Shown piece by piece: positions 46,609-58,698 of a DNA stretch of 64,000 bases. How positions within the stretch are numbered: position 1 is the stretch's first letter; each line of letters opens with the position of its first letter. The notes under the pieces are model-generated. The model saw nothing but the letters and a program-made list of their open reading frames with translations, searched no databases and was not told the origin of the DNA. A program made the translations under genes and the position numbers. Source of the stretch: Akanthomyces muscarius (Eukaryota; Ascomycota; Sordariomycetes; Hypocreales; Cordycipitaceae); assembly GCF_028009165.1 (NCBI RefSeq), contig NC_079246.1:2108001-2172000 (forward strand). Direction: 5' to 3'.

Positions 46609-48926
46609 CTAGACACTACCCGGGAGCAGAAGAACATTGGGACGAGAGCACTCAAAAGGATCAAAGCACATGCCTTTACCGCAGCAACTGCCAATCAGGC
46701 ACAAGTAACCAGCATAACCAGCGTCTGCGCAATCAGAATCTGCGTCGCACTGGCTGACAAAGTTGTCGCACTGGCGATAGCCAAAAGCCACAGACTGCTG
46801 GCTGGCCGTCTTCCCGCAAACGCAGTTGGTGCCCGGAACAAGCGCAGCAGGACGATACGCGCAGGTGCCGTTGTCGGGGCTCGTAACGGCGACGCCACCA
46901 TTCGGACAGCATGCCAGCTTGGCGGGATTCTGAATCCTGGCTGTCAGTGGACTGGTCGCGACGGGAAAATCGTTGAAGACGGCCAGCATGGGAAACGTGC
47001 TGCTGCCGGCGCTCAGGCTCAAGACGGCCGGCGTGTTGAAGGAGCCGTTGAGGCTCGCGCAGGCATCAGCGCCAAAGTTGCGGTAGCTGTTGTACGTGTC
47101 CAGGTACTGCTTCAGGTTGCTCCCGCGGCCCGGGTTGAGGCCCCTCGTCTTGGACAGCGTGCTCTTGAGGCTCTCCCACAGCTGCATGTAGTACATGACG
47201 GTGTCGTCGACCTTGTAGAACTTATCGCCGGCGGTGGTGCCGTTGCCGACCTGGTTGTACAGCTCCTGCTGGAGGGCCGTCGTGTTGAGCAGGTCCTGGG
47301 CGTGGGCGTCCAGCAACGTGACGACGCTGGAGACGTCGGCGCAGCCGCCGTTGAACGGGTCGTACAGCAAAAAGTCGACGGCGTCTCGCTGCACAGCCGA
47401 CATGCAACGCTGCACGCTGGAGCCGGCGCTCTGCCACGGGCAATTAAACACCCACGTCCCGTTGCCGCTGCCGGGCGGGCCGACGGGGACGCACTGCTCG
47501 TCATCGAGGCGCAGGTCTGGGTACTGCCGAACCGCGGGCCCGACCGGCTCGTTGCACTGGTCACGAAGGAGGAGCGTCTGGGTAAAGGTCTGCTCCGTGG
47601 CCAGCAGCGCCATGGGGCCCCGTGAGCACATTTCGAGAGACTGCTGCGCGAGCTGCGTGTACATGTTGTCGATGAGGTAGGACACGGTCAGGTTGCAGTG
47701 GCCTGTGACGAAGTGAATGCCCGTCACATCCAACCGCATCGAGTTGTTCCTCGAGTCGAAGATGGTGACGGCAGAAGGATCCGAGACGTCGATGAGGTGC
47801 GACCCCTTGGCAGCGTCGCGGACAGACACGTAGAGAGGCGTGATGCCGTCGCTGTCAAAGCCGACGGAGCCAACGTACGGGTACGCCAGCGAGAGGTTGC
47901 GATGCCGGATGTCTTCGTTCTGCAGGACGGCGACGAGCGGTGCGCCGTCCATAGCTTCCGGGCGATAATGGCATGCCTGAGAAGAAGGTGCCGGCCCGCG
48001 CAAGACGCCGGTAAAGTTGGAGGCGGGGAGCGCCGTTGGCGTAGCTGTTGCAGGAAGAACAGTAGCGGAAGTAATTCGCGTCGCAGACCACATCGGCGAC
48101 GTAGTATTGGACACTGGAGCAGATGTGGTGTTTCCGGGCAAAAGAGTCCCGGAAGTAATCCTCGTCTCAGAAGACGTCGATGACGTGGTACTTGACATCT
48201 GGGTAGATGTAGTATTGCCCGGGAGAACAGTGACCGAAGTAATTTCCACTTCAGAGGATATCGACGACGTACTGTTCGACACTTGTGTAGAAGTGGTATT
48301 TCCAGGGGACACGGTAGCAGAGACAGACGGCGTGGTAAGCGACGTCGTCGGTAGTGGGATGACAGTGGTTGTCGCGTCCAGAGACGTCGATGTCGTGGCT
48401 GTGAGCGCTGATGTGTTGGTGGTGCGCCACGGCGGTACAGAAGGCGGCGAATAAGTCGGCAGGCTACCCGACGTGGGAAGCGAAGTCCAGGTGTGCGAAG
48501 TCGCGGTGGCAGTTGACCTAACAAATCAAGAACGTTAGTTTCTGAGAGTTGCACTGCGGCTTGCGGAACATGTACGGTTGTGTGTAGCTCGGCAGCGATG
48601 CGTCTTCTGAGCTCGTAGCATCGTGGTGGCATGCCTCGTAGATGCACGAGCACTAAGCAACTAGTCAATTGATATTCTTCACACCAAAAAAAGTAGGCTT
48701 TTTCTCTTACGTAGGAAGACAGCTTGCTGTCATCGTAGGTTGCGAATTCGCTTGGCGTGCTGATGGTCGTGTAGCACTCGGGATCCAGAATCATTGTGCA
48801 AAAGGCCTCGCCGTCCCTTTTCAGCGACTTGTAGAGATCATCACGTCTACAGTCCCCGTGCTCATTGACAGCCGGAAGCGCTGTTACGCAGAGGGCTGCG
48901 AGCAGAAGAAGAAATAGACGCCACAT
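46609..48926 (-). CDS. secreted cysteine-rich protein with Ser/Thr tandem repeats
   Basis: Three exons, 48711-48926, 48576-48652 and 46609-48517, give 733 residues. A signal peptide (MWRLFLLLLAALCVTALP) precedes an N-terminal domain with several cysteines (HGDCRRDD, AFCTMILDPECY, CSCIYEACHH). Then a Ser/Thr/Pro-rich stalk carries three 28-residue tandem repeats (about residues 166-249), each with an N-glycosylation site in PGNTT. The C-terminal 450 residues form a Cys-rich domain with many NxS/T sites, ending in a compact cysteine cluster (CVCGK, CDADSDC, CLIGSCCGKGMC, DPFEC). I do not recognise the family. No GPI signal or membrane helix is visible at the end, so it is probably extracellular or wall-associated through its stalk. 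Confidence 0.82.
48064..48315 (-). repeat. three 84-bp tandem repeats encoding Ser/Thr-rich units
   Basis: Three consecutive 28-codon units start with TV(S/L)PGNTTST or a variant and end with xITS(V/G/A). They are diverged in DNA but keep length exactly; a fourth, shorter partial unit follows (TVLPATATPT). Confidence 0.85.
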
Positions 48927-49553
48927 GGTTTTGCTGACTGAACAGGAGTTCGATGGCTTGTCTTCTCAATCTATTATCCGTTCAGGTTCAGGAGCTGGGC
49001 ATCCATGTCCTTTATACATGCCAGTCGGCGTCAAATGCTAGCTGAACAGTTGTTTGCCATTGGCAAGAAACATTTCCGCAAAGTCCTCGATTCGACGCTC
49101 TCGCGAATGCTGTAGCACAACCGAGGCCAAGCCTCCTGTCAAACTCTGACAAGCTCAGGGGCAGGACACGGAACAAGGCCATGTCAGCTCATGTGCACTG
49201 CATATGTCTCTGTCGGAAACGGTAGCCCGTCAGGAACGCGAGGCGTGTCCTGTCCCACACGAGGTTTCGCGTGGTCCATTACACGATGCCGCCAGATGAA
49301 GAAATTGGATGTGAATATAAAAACTAGCAAAGCAATCAAACAATACCCGTCGAGACGCTCCTGCATGAGATCCATAATTATTTCCAAATCGCAAGTAGTC
49401 TATATATACAAGCTTCTATGCCAAAAACAGCAACGCAAACAGGCATGATCCTTCAGCGCTCCTCTCCTCTCATTAAAAATTGGTAGTCGTCATCAACGTC
49501 AACATATATACAAAACTATAGAAAGAAGCAACGCGAGAAGACGCCAAAGTGTT
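48927..49553. other. gene-free spacer between two minus-strand genes
   Basis: Promoter side of the secreted repeat protein and 3' side of Smc4. Only short frames without domains. Confidence 0.6.
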
Positions 49554-52500
49554 TCATCTCAGCGCAAGTGTTGTCGTATGGCCACCCATGGCTGGTCGTG
49601 GTTGTGGCTGTGGGCGAGCGATAAAGTCTTGGTTCTCGATTGTCACACTCTTTGTCATATGGTTGACCTTGTACACGCCAACTAGACGAGCAGCAAGCTC
49701 AAACATGTTGTTTCGGAGTGAAATGACAATGAATTGGGCGTTCTTGGTGCGCTCCTTAATATAGTTTGCAACAATGGAAACCTGTAGAGAGGGAGTCAGC
49801 GCTGAAGATTGTGGTAAAGACGATAATATTTGGCGAGCAGCCCGTAGTTTCCGGGCGGAGGTACTCAAAATAGGCAAAGAACTTACGTTTCTGAAATCCA
49901 GAGCGGCGTCGATTTCGTCCATGACGTAAAGCGGCGTGGGTTTGTAGTGATGCAGAGCAAACACAAGCGCAAGACTGCTCAGCGTCTTCTCGCCACCAGA
50001 GAGGTTACCAATGTTTTTCCAGCTCTTCTTGGGAGGCATAACACTAAACAGGATACCTTCACTGAAGGGGTCCAGGCTGTCGACAAGTTCCAGCTCGGCG
50101 TTGCCACCCATGGTAATCATCTGGTACATTTCCTTGAGGCGCAGGGAGATGGCGCTGAAGCCAGCCATGAAGCCTTCTAGTCGCATGCGTCGAAGATCGT
50201 CGCAGCGCTTCTTGGCAGAGTCACGCTGGTCCAGGGCCGATTGAAGATCCGAAGACCTGGAGGCATGTTCCTCAACACGGCGACGGTATTCAGCGAGGAC
50301 ACCAAGGTCAATAGCAACGTTTTGCGTCTTCTCCTCGAGAGCAGCAATTTCACCTTTCAAAGTTTCCTTGCTCATCTCGGCAAGTTCATCCGGGGTGTAT
50401 TGGGGTAACTCTTGTGGCTGGTGCAGGGAGCGCTCTTGCTCCTCGGCGAGGGGTACTTCTGCGTCACCCATGCTAATGTCGCCCTTCTCTGCCTGCTCAG
50501 TCTCGCTCATCTCAACGTCTTCGGAGTCGACCTGAGACTTGTCTCCGTTGGTCTCGGGGGCGGGCGTCGCACGCTTTGGCGCCGACTCGCCAATGAGATC
50601 GTTGATGTCCTGAAGAACCAGCTTGGAGAGCTTGTCGTCCCAGTAACGCAGACGCTTCTGGTTCTCAGTAAGAACTTTTCGGTTCTCATCTAGCTTGTTG
50701 CGCATCTCAATCTCAACAGCGCGGGTTTCGTTGAGCTCAGAAGTCTTGACGTCCAGCTCTTCCTTCATTTCCTGAACCTGAGCCTTCTTCGTAGCGAGGG
50801 CAGCCTTTGCGTCTTGCACATTCTGACGAAGCTCATCAGCCTTCGTGCCCTGGTTACTGATGTCGTCGTCAAGTTTCTCGAGCTCGGCTACAGCGGCATC
50901 GCGTTCCTTGGAAGCTTTGGCAGTGTCCTTGTCAAGCTTGACTTTCTGCTTCTCAGCTTTAGCTTTGCGAACCTCGGCGAAGGAAATTTCTTCGTTGTGT
51001 GACGTGATTTGGTCCTTCAAGCCATCAACAAGGGCACGCTGCATGCGAAGCTTCTCACCGCCAACTTCCATGATTTTGTCCTGCAGAGCCTTGATCTCTT
51101 CCTCGACGCTGGAAGTCTCATCACGTAACTTGGCAACTGCAGAGTTTAGCGAAGCAATCTCCATTTGCAGCTCCTTAATTCGCGATGCATCAGTGACAGA
51201 CGGCTGATACTCCTGGCTGACGGACTTGACGTGACGTTGGAGATCTGCGATGTTGCGGGTGGCGCTTTCCACTTCGAGTCCAATCTTTTGCATCTTTGTG
51301 TCGAGGGCGGGGATCTCGTCGTTGATCTCTCTCATGCGGTTTTCGCACTCTCGCTGGTACTCTTGGAACTCTTGGAATTTGGTTTCCCAGGTGTCTCTGT
51401 CTTGTTCAAGCTTGGAAACCTGCTCCTTGGTGATATCGCTGCTAAGTTTCGACGACATAAGGCCTTTCTTAACAGTTGTGCCACCACCAGACATGGTACC
51501 AGACTTGTCTATCAGCTCGCCAGCAACGGTGACTACTCGCCAGCGCTTGGCGCCATAGGCAATTCGGTTGGCCTGTGCCAAGTCCACTGCTACAAGCGTG
51601 TCCTGCATAGCGTGGTAAAACGCAGGTCGAAAGCGATCATGTTGGGGCTTGACTAGGTCGAATAGGCGGGGAGCGTTCTCCGGCGTCTGAATTGGAGCAA
51701 GGCTTCGGTCCTTGAGTTTGTCCAGGCAGATGAAGTTGCCTCGGCCAAGGTTGTTTTTGCGCAGGTATTCGATACACTGCTGGCCAGATTCAACAGTCTC
51801 GGTCACGAAGTTGTCCAGAGCGCCGCAAGCAGTCGAGACGGCAACGTCGTACTTTTCATCAATGGTGCCGAGGTTTCCAAGGCGGCCGTGGAATCCTTCG
51901 ATACGTCCAGATTCACGCATACGCATGAGGGCGGCAAGAACATTGCCTCTGGTCTGGGTGCTCGAGAGGCTCGAGCGTGCTTCGTCGGCTTTTTGTCGGG
52001 TGCTGGAGATTTTGGCTCGTATCTTGGGCTCTTGTTCGGCAAGAATATCGATTTCTGATTGCATCTTTTCAGCCTCTTTGGCAAGCTTCGACTTTTGAGC
52101 TTGGCATTCCTTGAGCTCCTTCGCCTTTTCCAACTTGGTACCTTCGATGGTCTTGATCTTGGTCTCCAATTCTTGAAGAGCCACAGCACCCGCATTTTCC
52201 TTGTCTTGGAGAATGGTCAACTCACTTTCAGCAACCGCAATGGATGATTGCTTCTCATTGATCTTCTCCAACCAGGGCTCCAGAGTCTTTTGCTTGGCTG
52301 CGATCTGGTCGGAGAACTTTTGCGTTTTGCCCTGGAGTCCCTCTCGAATGTTAATCAACCGGGCCTCCTCCGCCTCGATTTGACTCTCAAGGTCAGCGAC
52401 ATCTTTGGTGCTTTTTTCCATAGTCTTGCTACTCTCTGCTATCGTCTCATCGGCAGTCGCAGAGTCCTTTTGGGCATTGGCGATGGTGCGCTCAAACTTC

Positions 52501-54209
52501 TTACGCTTATCGTCGAGGAACTTTTTCTTCTCATCGAATTTGACGCGTTCTTGGTCAAACTGTGCCATCTCTTTTGAAAGAGCTTGAGTCTCCTTGTCTT
52601 GGGTGTCAACCTCTTTGCTGCCCTGCTTGTACTGCCTCTGAAGATCCTTAATAAGTGTTTCATTGCCCTGATGTTTCTCAAGCTCGTCATCGAGCTGGGC
52701 CTGCATTTGGCTGATGGCCTCTTCCGTAACTGTGATATTTTCGTTGCATTCGTGCAGGAAAAGCTGGTAAAGAGCAGATTGCTTGATAGTGAGCTCGTTC
52801 TCGTCGCGAATGAAAGCCAGAGCGATATCTTTCTTTCCCTCAAGGCTGCTCTTTTCCTTTTCGACATGCTGCACACGGCTGCTCTTCTCAACACAGATGT
52901 CGTTGAGAGACTCAACTTCGGTGGCCGATTCCTCGATGGGAGTTTTATATTTCGAGGTGCCAATGATATCTTCCAGGTATTCCAGGAGGCCGTCTTCGTG
53001 CTCATTTGCGGCCTTGGCCTTCATCTGAGCAATGGACTCGACTTCACCCTGGAGGATCAGGAAACGCTTGTGGTCCAGATCCACGCCCTTGTCCTTCAAG
53101 AGAGTGGTGACGGTGGTAAAATCGGATGTCTTGTTGTTGATGTAATATTTGCTCGAGTTGTTTTTGAACGCCTTGCGGGAGATGATCAACTCGGAGTCCG
53201 GGATGACAACGTGGCCACCGCCAGGCTATACAACGTTAGTGAAATAAATACGAGAAGTAAGCACAATGCAACGAACCTGATCCATGACTTCTTGGAAGTG
53301 AACAGCGACCTCGCAGTGATCGAGATCTGGGTACTGCGCTGAGTTGTGGATGAGGGCAGAGATCTTGCCCTGTCGCATCTTGCTGGCGCGGAATCCAAAT
53401 ACGAAGAGTAGCGAATCAATAACATTGGATTTTCCGGATCCGTTGGGACCGACTACCGACGAAAAGGTAGCGTGGAATGGACCAACTTCTTGTCGCCCGG
53501 CGTAACTCTTGAAGTTGGTGAGCATCAAGTATGTAATGACGATTCGTGACTTTGGTGTTGTGTCTTCGACAAAGGGGATGGCCATAGTGCGTTGCTTGAC
53601 AACGATATCGAGTGGCTTGTCGAGAAAGGTGTCCATGGATCTCATCGGCTTGACCGACTGTGTGACATCTGGGAGGCGCGTATTCATGCCGGTGATATCG
53701 GCAAGCGGCGAAACATTAGGCGCGCCAATCTGGGGCGACAGAGGCTTGCTGCTCGGGGTCTGGGGCGCGAGCTTTGGCAACTCGGTCACGGAAGTTCGCG
53801 GCGTAGCGCTTCGGCGGGAGAGCTTTGGTGGCTCTGAGGGCGCGGGCTCAGTTTTGACTGGGTCGCCGGCGCTTTCGACGGGAGCATTTTCGTCCTGCTC
53901 GGGCTCAGCCTCGGGCGCGGGCTTCTCCTCCGGCTCCGGAGTCGGTTCAGGCTCTGCCTTTGCCTTCTGCACTGGAGCAGACGTCTTGCGCGTTGTCCTT
54001 GTCACCTTGGGCTTGGCGGTTGTGGTAGGGGCCATGGAGGCACGACCGCTTCGCGTCCTGCGCGACGGGAGCTGTGAAATTTCCTGGTCGAGCTCATCGG
54101 GCTCGTCATCTTGGGTCTTGCTGATGCCCGACAGATCATCGTCAGAGTCGACAACGGCGTTGCGGCGGGTAGCAACGCGTCGGGACGACCGTTTTGGCGC
54201 GGCCGACAT
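49554..54209 (-). CDS. SMC4: condensin subunit Smc4
   Basis: Three exons, 53277-54209, 49887-53225 and 49554-49781, give 1499 residues. After a disordered Ser/Pro/Glu-rich head of about 220 residues come the Walker A motif GPNGSGKSNV (near residue 253), a first long coiled coil, the hinge (GRLGNLGTIDEKYDVAVSTA to SGTMSGGG), a second coiled coil, the ABC signature LSGGEKTLSSLALVFALHH and Walker B YVMDEIDAALD. The segment MLTNFKSYAG and FHATFSSVVGPNG is typical for Smc4/Cut3. With Smc2 it forms the ATPase core of condensin, which compacts mitotic chromosomes. Intron 2 is 105 nt, a multiple of three without an in-frame stop; removing it restores DFRN|VSIVANYIKERTKNAQF. The gene is divergent from the ELYS-type gene. 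Confidence 0.97.
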
Positions 54210-54983
54210 GGTGAATATAGCTGTCGCAGGTGCGTAACTTCAGTCGGTCGAGTATGTGAGGTGGCGTGGGGAAGATTCAAACAGGAAGAACAGAATATTT
54301 CTGGTCGTAGCCTGCTGTGCACAGGGTAATCTGTTGTGGTTAGTGATGAAGTCGGTCGTGGTCACCCCGCGCGCGTGTTGTGCCTGAGCCAGACTGCGAC
54401 TAAGTGGTGGCTTTTGTTTGGAATTGCCCGAAATGGGGGTTTGTAAACAATGGCCCCAGCGCGGCCACTCAGAAGCCGTTGATGTGTGAAGAGAGTGGGC
54501 CAAGTGCGCCGACCAGGTCGTAGGGCTCAGTGTATTTTTGTAATCTATTGGTGCAGTATCGGACAGTATTCGAATCTCGTCTCTGGTCTTCAAGATTTAA
54601 TCAATTATTACACCGTGGGGCATTTAGCTTATTCGTCGGCTGCATGGCCGTTGAGTATCGCGCCGTGCTTGCAGCGAAGCAGCTCATCAAATACAGAACC
54701 CCAGTACAAGGGCTTGCTTGACGCAAATACAAAATTCCTATTCTTATTCACTTGATTATTTATGCAAAATCTACCATAGATTGAATATTTCCAATTGTCT
54801 TTGAGCTTCTTGCGCAACATCACGGCGACTCGTTGGTGGGGCGTCGCGACACCAAGAATTGGTAGCTACGCTACACGTGATTTTGATCGTCCCAAGTTCG
54901 AGCTTCCGAAAGCTCCCTTTGACTAACGCAGCATTCATATAACCTTTTTCCATCTCTACTTACTGCTGTGCACCTTTGCCATC
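54210..54983. promoter_or_regulatory. divergent promoter region of Smc4 and ELYS-type genes
   Basis: 774 nt between two genes needed for nuclear division. No gene and no clear cell-cycle box was recognised; a CGCGCGCG run lies near 54368. A tRNA-like T-loop near 54570 was examined and rejected. Confidence 0.5.
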
Positions 54984-56020
54984 ATGCTGGACTATACAGA
55001 GTTTCAGCAGGTCTTTCCTGCCGCCCTGCACAGCCCCTACGACCGCAAGCTGCAGCAGGACATTGATGCCCATCGCAAAACATTGTCGGGCGTGCTCTTC
55101 ATCGACCGAGTCCTGCGCGCTCTGGGCATCGCAAAAAGTTGGTCCAACCTTGCATGGCCCGAGCAGGTGCAGAAGACTAACATGCCCTTCCTCAGCCAAG
55201 GTTTACCCTCCCAAGACGGACAACGCGCTCAAGCAGCTTCACCAGAGCGTTTGCGATGCCACTGTGTCGACACACCACAAGCTGTCGCTTTTCTACTACG
55301 TGCTACTTGACTTCGACGGCTCCAACGGCCCTTCGTATATCTCACAAGAGTTTGTCGCTGCCTCCGGACTTCCTGCCAACTACCAGCTATTCATGCAGGG
55401 CCTGTGGTACATGGACCATCTGGAATTCTCGGTGCGTCCTTCTCTTGCTCGAGTCTCCTCCGCTTGACTAAACTTTGTTTTCTTTTCAGAGCGCGCTTGA
55501 ATACGTTTCACATCCGTCTCTCGGCCCAGACTTCTCCGACGACATCATCATCGCGCTGGTCCAGCACGCCCCCGACGAAGACTACACCCTCCCTCTCGCT
55601 TACTTTACATCGGTGCGACCTATCCTCAAGTCGTCAATCGCTGTGGAGCTCCTCTTTGACGCCATGTCCAGAACAAATGTCACTGAGGCGCTTTTGTACT
55701 CGCGCACATTCCCCGACCATGCGCGCGAGCAGCTTTTCCTGAGGCTGATTGCGTCGGTGTTGGACGGAAGCAAAGGCGACGAAATTACCAGCCAGGCCAG
55801 TGAGCTCGTTTTTCTCCCCTTTGATACCACCGAAGATACCTGGTTCGAGGATTTTCTTTCCAACGGGGAGGGTCGAACTTTGAAACGAGCCAAAGACATG
55901 CTGCTGGTGCGCCGCATTGCGTGCGACAGGTTTGAGGAGCTGACCAAGTACAAGGCCAACAATGAATGGGCGGCAGTGCTGGAAGGGATCAAGAGCGGCG
56001 TAGAGGGACATTTGCAATAA
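54984..56020 (+). CDS. ELYS-domain nuclear pore assembly protein (Ely5-like)
   Basis: Three exons, 54984-55137, 55196-55431 and 55490-56020, give 306 residues. The first intron uses an uncommon GTTGGT donor but has a perfect ACTAACA branch point and restores LGIAK(T)|KVYPPKTDNALKQLH. The product is all helical and matches the ELYS-like domain: FYYVLLDFDG, ASGLPANYQLFMQGLWYMDH, ALEYVSHPSL and LPLAYFTSVRP. In animals ELYS seeds nuclear pores on chromatin; in fission yeast the short homologue Ely5 is part of the Nup107-160 outer ring. The short length fits the fungal type, which lacks the beta-propeller and AT-hook regions. Confidence 0.88.
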
Positions 56021-56487
56021 TCTGTCTACCAGGTACATTCGAAACTTGACATAGTTTAGGCATAGCGCAGGCGTTGAAAATGCAATTTATTTTCCCGAAA
56101 CATTACCAGGTCAAGATGCGCCTACCCTACACATGAAATCAGATGTCTATGTAGTCTTTTGAGCTGCTTGCTGCGCTCAAGAGTGAAGCGAATTTTCTAG
56201 ATACTAGGCACTAGGTTTAAATCGGAATTATTTATCGAGAGCTATGATACCGAATAAAAGCGCCTGGCGTTTCTAATTCGTGTTGGCAGTTCGATTGTCA
56301 AGTGTAATTTCGATCGCAGCAGGGCGCGTGACCGCAATGCTTGACCTCTGGCAACAATGGCCAACACTCGAGTCAAATAAAATTACTGCATACATGAATT
56401 CTCCAGTCCTTTTAAAAACTGGCTTGATTTTTAAGCATTTCTTTCTGAATTATTGAGTGATGTTTTCGTGGGAATGTCGCGTGAGAT
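56021..56487. other. convergent spacer
   Basis: 3'-to-3' region between the ELYS-type gene (+) and the zinc-cluster regulator (-). A and T rich; no gene recognised. Confidence 0.6.
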
Positions 56488-58698
56488 TTATTGCGAGGCC
56501 CAACTGTTCGCGTCTCCACCCACTTGATCGCCAAACGAGTCCCATAGAATCTTGTCCACGTCTTGCCATGCTATCCCACCAGTCGCCCACATGTTGTGCA
56601 GCATCGGAAGCATGTCCGGCATATCAGGGTCTGTCGATAATTCAGGTCCATCGCCCAGATTCAGGTCCCATTGCGCAATCGTCACCCCGCCACTGCCGCC
56701 CATCACAGGGCATCCCGCGCTTCTGTTTGGCGGCGCCGCAACAGGAGCGGTTTCCGCAAGCACCCTCTCTCTTTGGTTATACTTGGACCCGAGGACGCCC
56801 AAGACGACGCGATTTGCTGCCAGGATGCCGCTGGAAGTAGCGGCCTCCCCGCCACCACGCGAAACCTCGGAGAGGAATTGCTCTAGCCGGATCTCCTTGC
56901 GCGCCGAGAGCCAGTCGAATTCCGGCGCCAGAGCGAGCGGAAAGGATAGACGAAAAGCCAAAGTCAGGATAATGATGAGACGTGTCCAGTCACTGACGGT
57001 AAACGCGAGCATGTCAGCATCGTCAATCTCGGCCACCAAGTGTAGGAAAGCTCCAAGCTTCTTCACCGAGCTGTTTATTTTTGCCGTTGGCGGTGCGGAG
57101 CGCGTTCTTTTGGCCGACAAGGCTGTTTTTGCGACAGGAAAGGCGAGTAGACTTCCAACATCGAGGTATATTTCGAGGTACATTATTTGCAGGCGAATTG
57201 TAACGTCGTCTGCTCATCTGTCAGCCACAGACCTCGTCTGAAAGCCATGCACTACTCACCCAAGACGCCTGGACACTGTACTGAATAGCTGTCTCGTGTC
57301 TGTTGATACTGTTGTGACAAACTAACCAGAATAAGCTGGCTACTGCGTGCTTCCGCGCTGTCTCTACCATTGACGGCTCCAGCAGCTTCCGCGAACAGAG
57401 TCGAAACGCGCGCCAAGATGGCCAATTTACGATCGTCATCGGTCTCGGCATATTGCTCCAGAATATCGATCGCTGCAGTTGTCCAGGGAGGCTGGCGAGT
57501 ATTAACAAATCGGTCGCCTTTCCACACAATAATATACCTGCGGTGTCGAAATGACCACGTCAGTCTCCTATCAAGCATATGACGGGGTAGCTTTAACCTA
57601 CGTGGACACAAGATAGACGTAGGCGAGATAGGTGCGAATCCTGTCCAGATCATCAGCACGCACCCCTTGCTCCCAAGGTTGAAATGCCAGAAAATCGTCA
57701 TCCAAATTCAGATCGTGTACGATGCCCGCAGCCATGCGCATGCACCGAGCCAACTGAGAGTTCTTGGGCTTGAGATGGAACGGATACCTTGCGGCCACAA
57801 CGTCGTTAGTTTGAGGCTGGGAACCGAAGCTTTCATCCCCAACGAACCTTACCATGCACAGTAAATAAGAAGGCCGCGCAGCAGCTCTAGGCTCCCATCT
57901 CCCCCGGAGACATATTTCAGTCCCAAAATCTTGAGAAACTCGTCATCGTACAGCGAATGCTTCTGAACTGACCCTAACCCTGACGTCACTGTCAAGATGG
58001 CGAGCAGAACAAAAGGCTGCGTCGCAGCCAGTTGAGGGACGGTACACTCGTTTGGTAGCTTGACAAACGGCAGATTTTCTGAAATGCTGACAAAGGTCTT
58101 GAGAAGTTCTTGGGCTGAAGCTGTGTTGAACTGAGGCTTGCGCCATATGTCTGCCGCGGCACGCGCTGTGGTTGAGGTAACTGACGGGGTGGCTGCTGAA
58201 TGACTCAAGTTCGGAGTTTCCTGAGCAGAATCTTCGTCATCGAGTGCATTGGTGAATGCATGCCGATGGATTTCTCGCAAGTCCTCGTACTCGTCATCTC
58301 TGTGCGATCGTGCCGGCAGAAACGTGGCGATGGTGAAAGTTGCAGGCTGAGTGCTGGGTTGCGACTTGAACTTTGCCTCCTTGGGACTGATAAAGACGTG
58401 TTTAGCTTGATTTGCATCTATTGATATGATGCAGCACAATAACTTACGTAGGTGATGGCCGTACTCTGCGCGGGCGAGCCTTGGTTCGACAGATGCACTC
58501 TCTTCTCGCGACAAAGCACCTGTAGCATCGTCAGCGTGTAACTCGACACCACCCACAACAACGACCGCCTCGGGCGTACTTTTGACAAATACTAGGCTGC
58601 TCGCTTGGCTGGCACCTGGCCTTGGCAGCGCGACAGTGCTCGCAGGCTGTCGCATTTCGCTTTCCAGCGCGGCTGCGAGAATTGGCGCTTCTATTCAT
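56488..58698 (-). CDS. Zn(II)2Cys6 transcription factor
   Basis: Six exons, 58580-58698, 58448-58519, 57853-58386, 57602-57787, 57260-57537 and 56488-57209, give 636 residues in frame. The zinc cluster is complete and split by intron 1: C19-x2-C22-x6-C29-x8-C38-x2-C41-x6-C48, followed by an Arg/Lys-rich linker. A middle-homology transcription factor domain follows (KLPNECTVPQLAATQPFVLLAILTV, then ARCMRMAAGIVHDLNLDD and YLAYVYLVSTYIIVWKGDR). The last 100 residues contain an acidic, Asp/Pro/Met-rich segment that may activate transcription. The target genes are unknown. It is the nearest regulator to the MurQ-kinase fusion gene, 2 kb away with the same orientation, which makes that gene a candidate target, by inference only. 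Confidence 0.9.

Noticed and set aside
48595..48715. Continuation of the first exon of the secreted repeat protein through VREKAYFF
   Set aside because: This reading crosses a GTAAGA donor and loses the cysteine-rich frame. Splicing at 48710/48652 keeps frame with the downstream exon.
54530..54600. tRNA-like T-loop (TTCGAATC)
   Set aside because: The stem beside it does not pair in either orientation and no matching D-arm, anticodon arm or acceptor could be folded.
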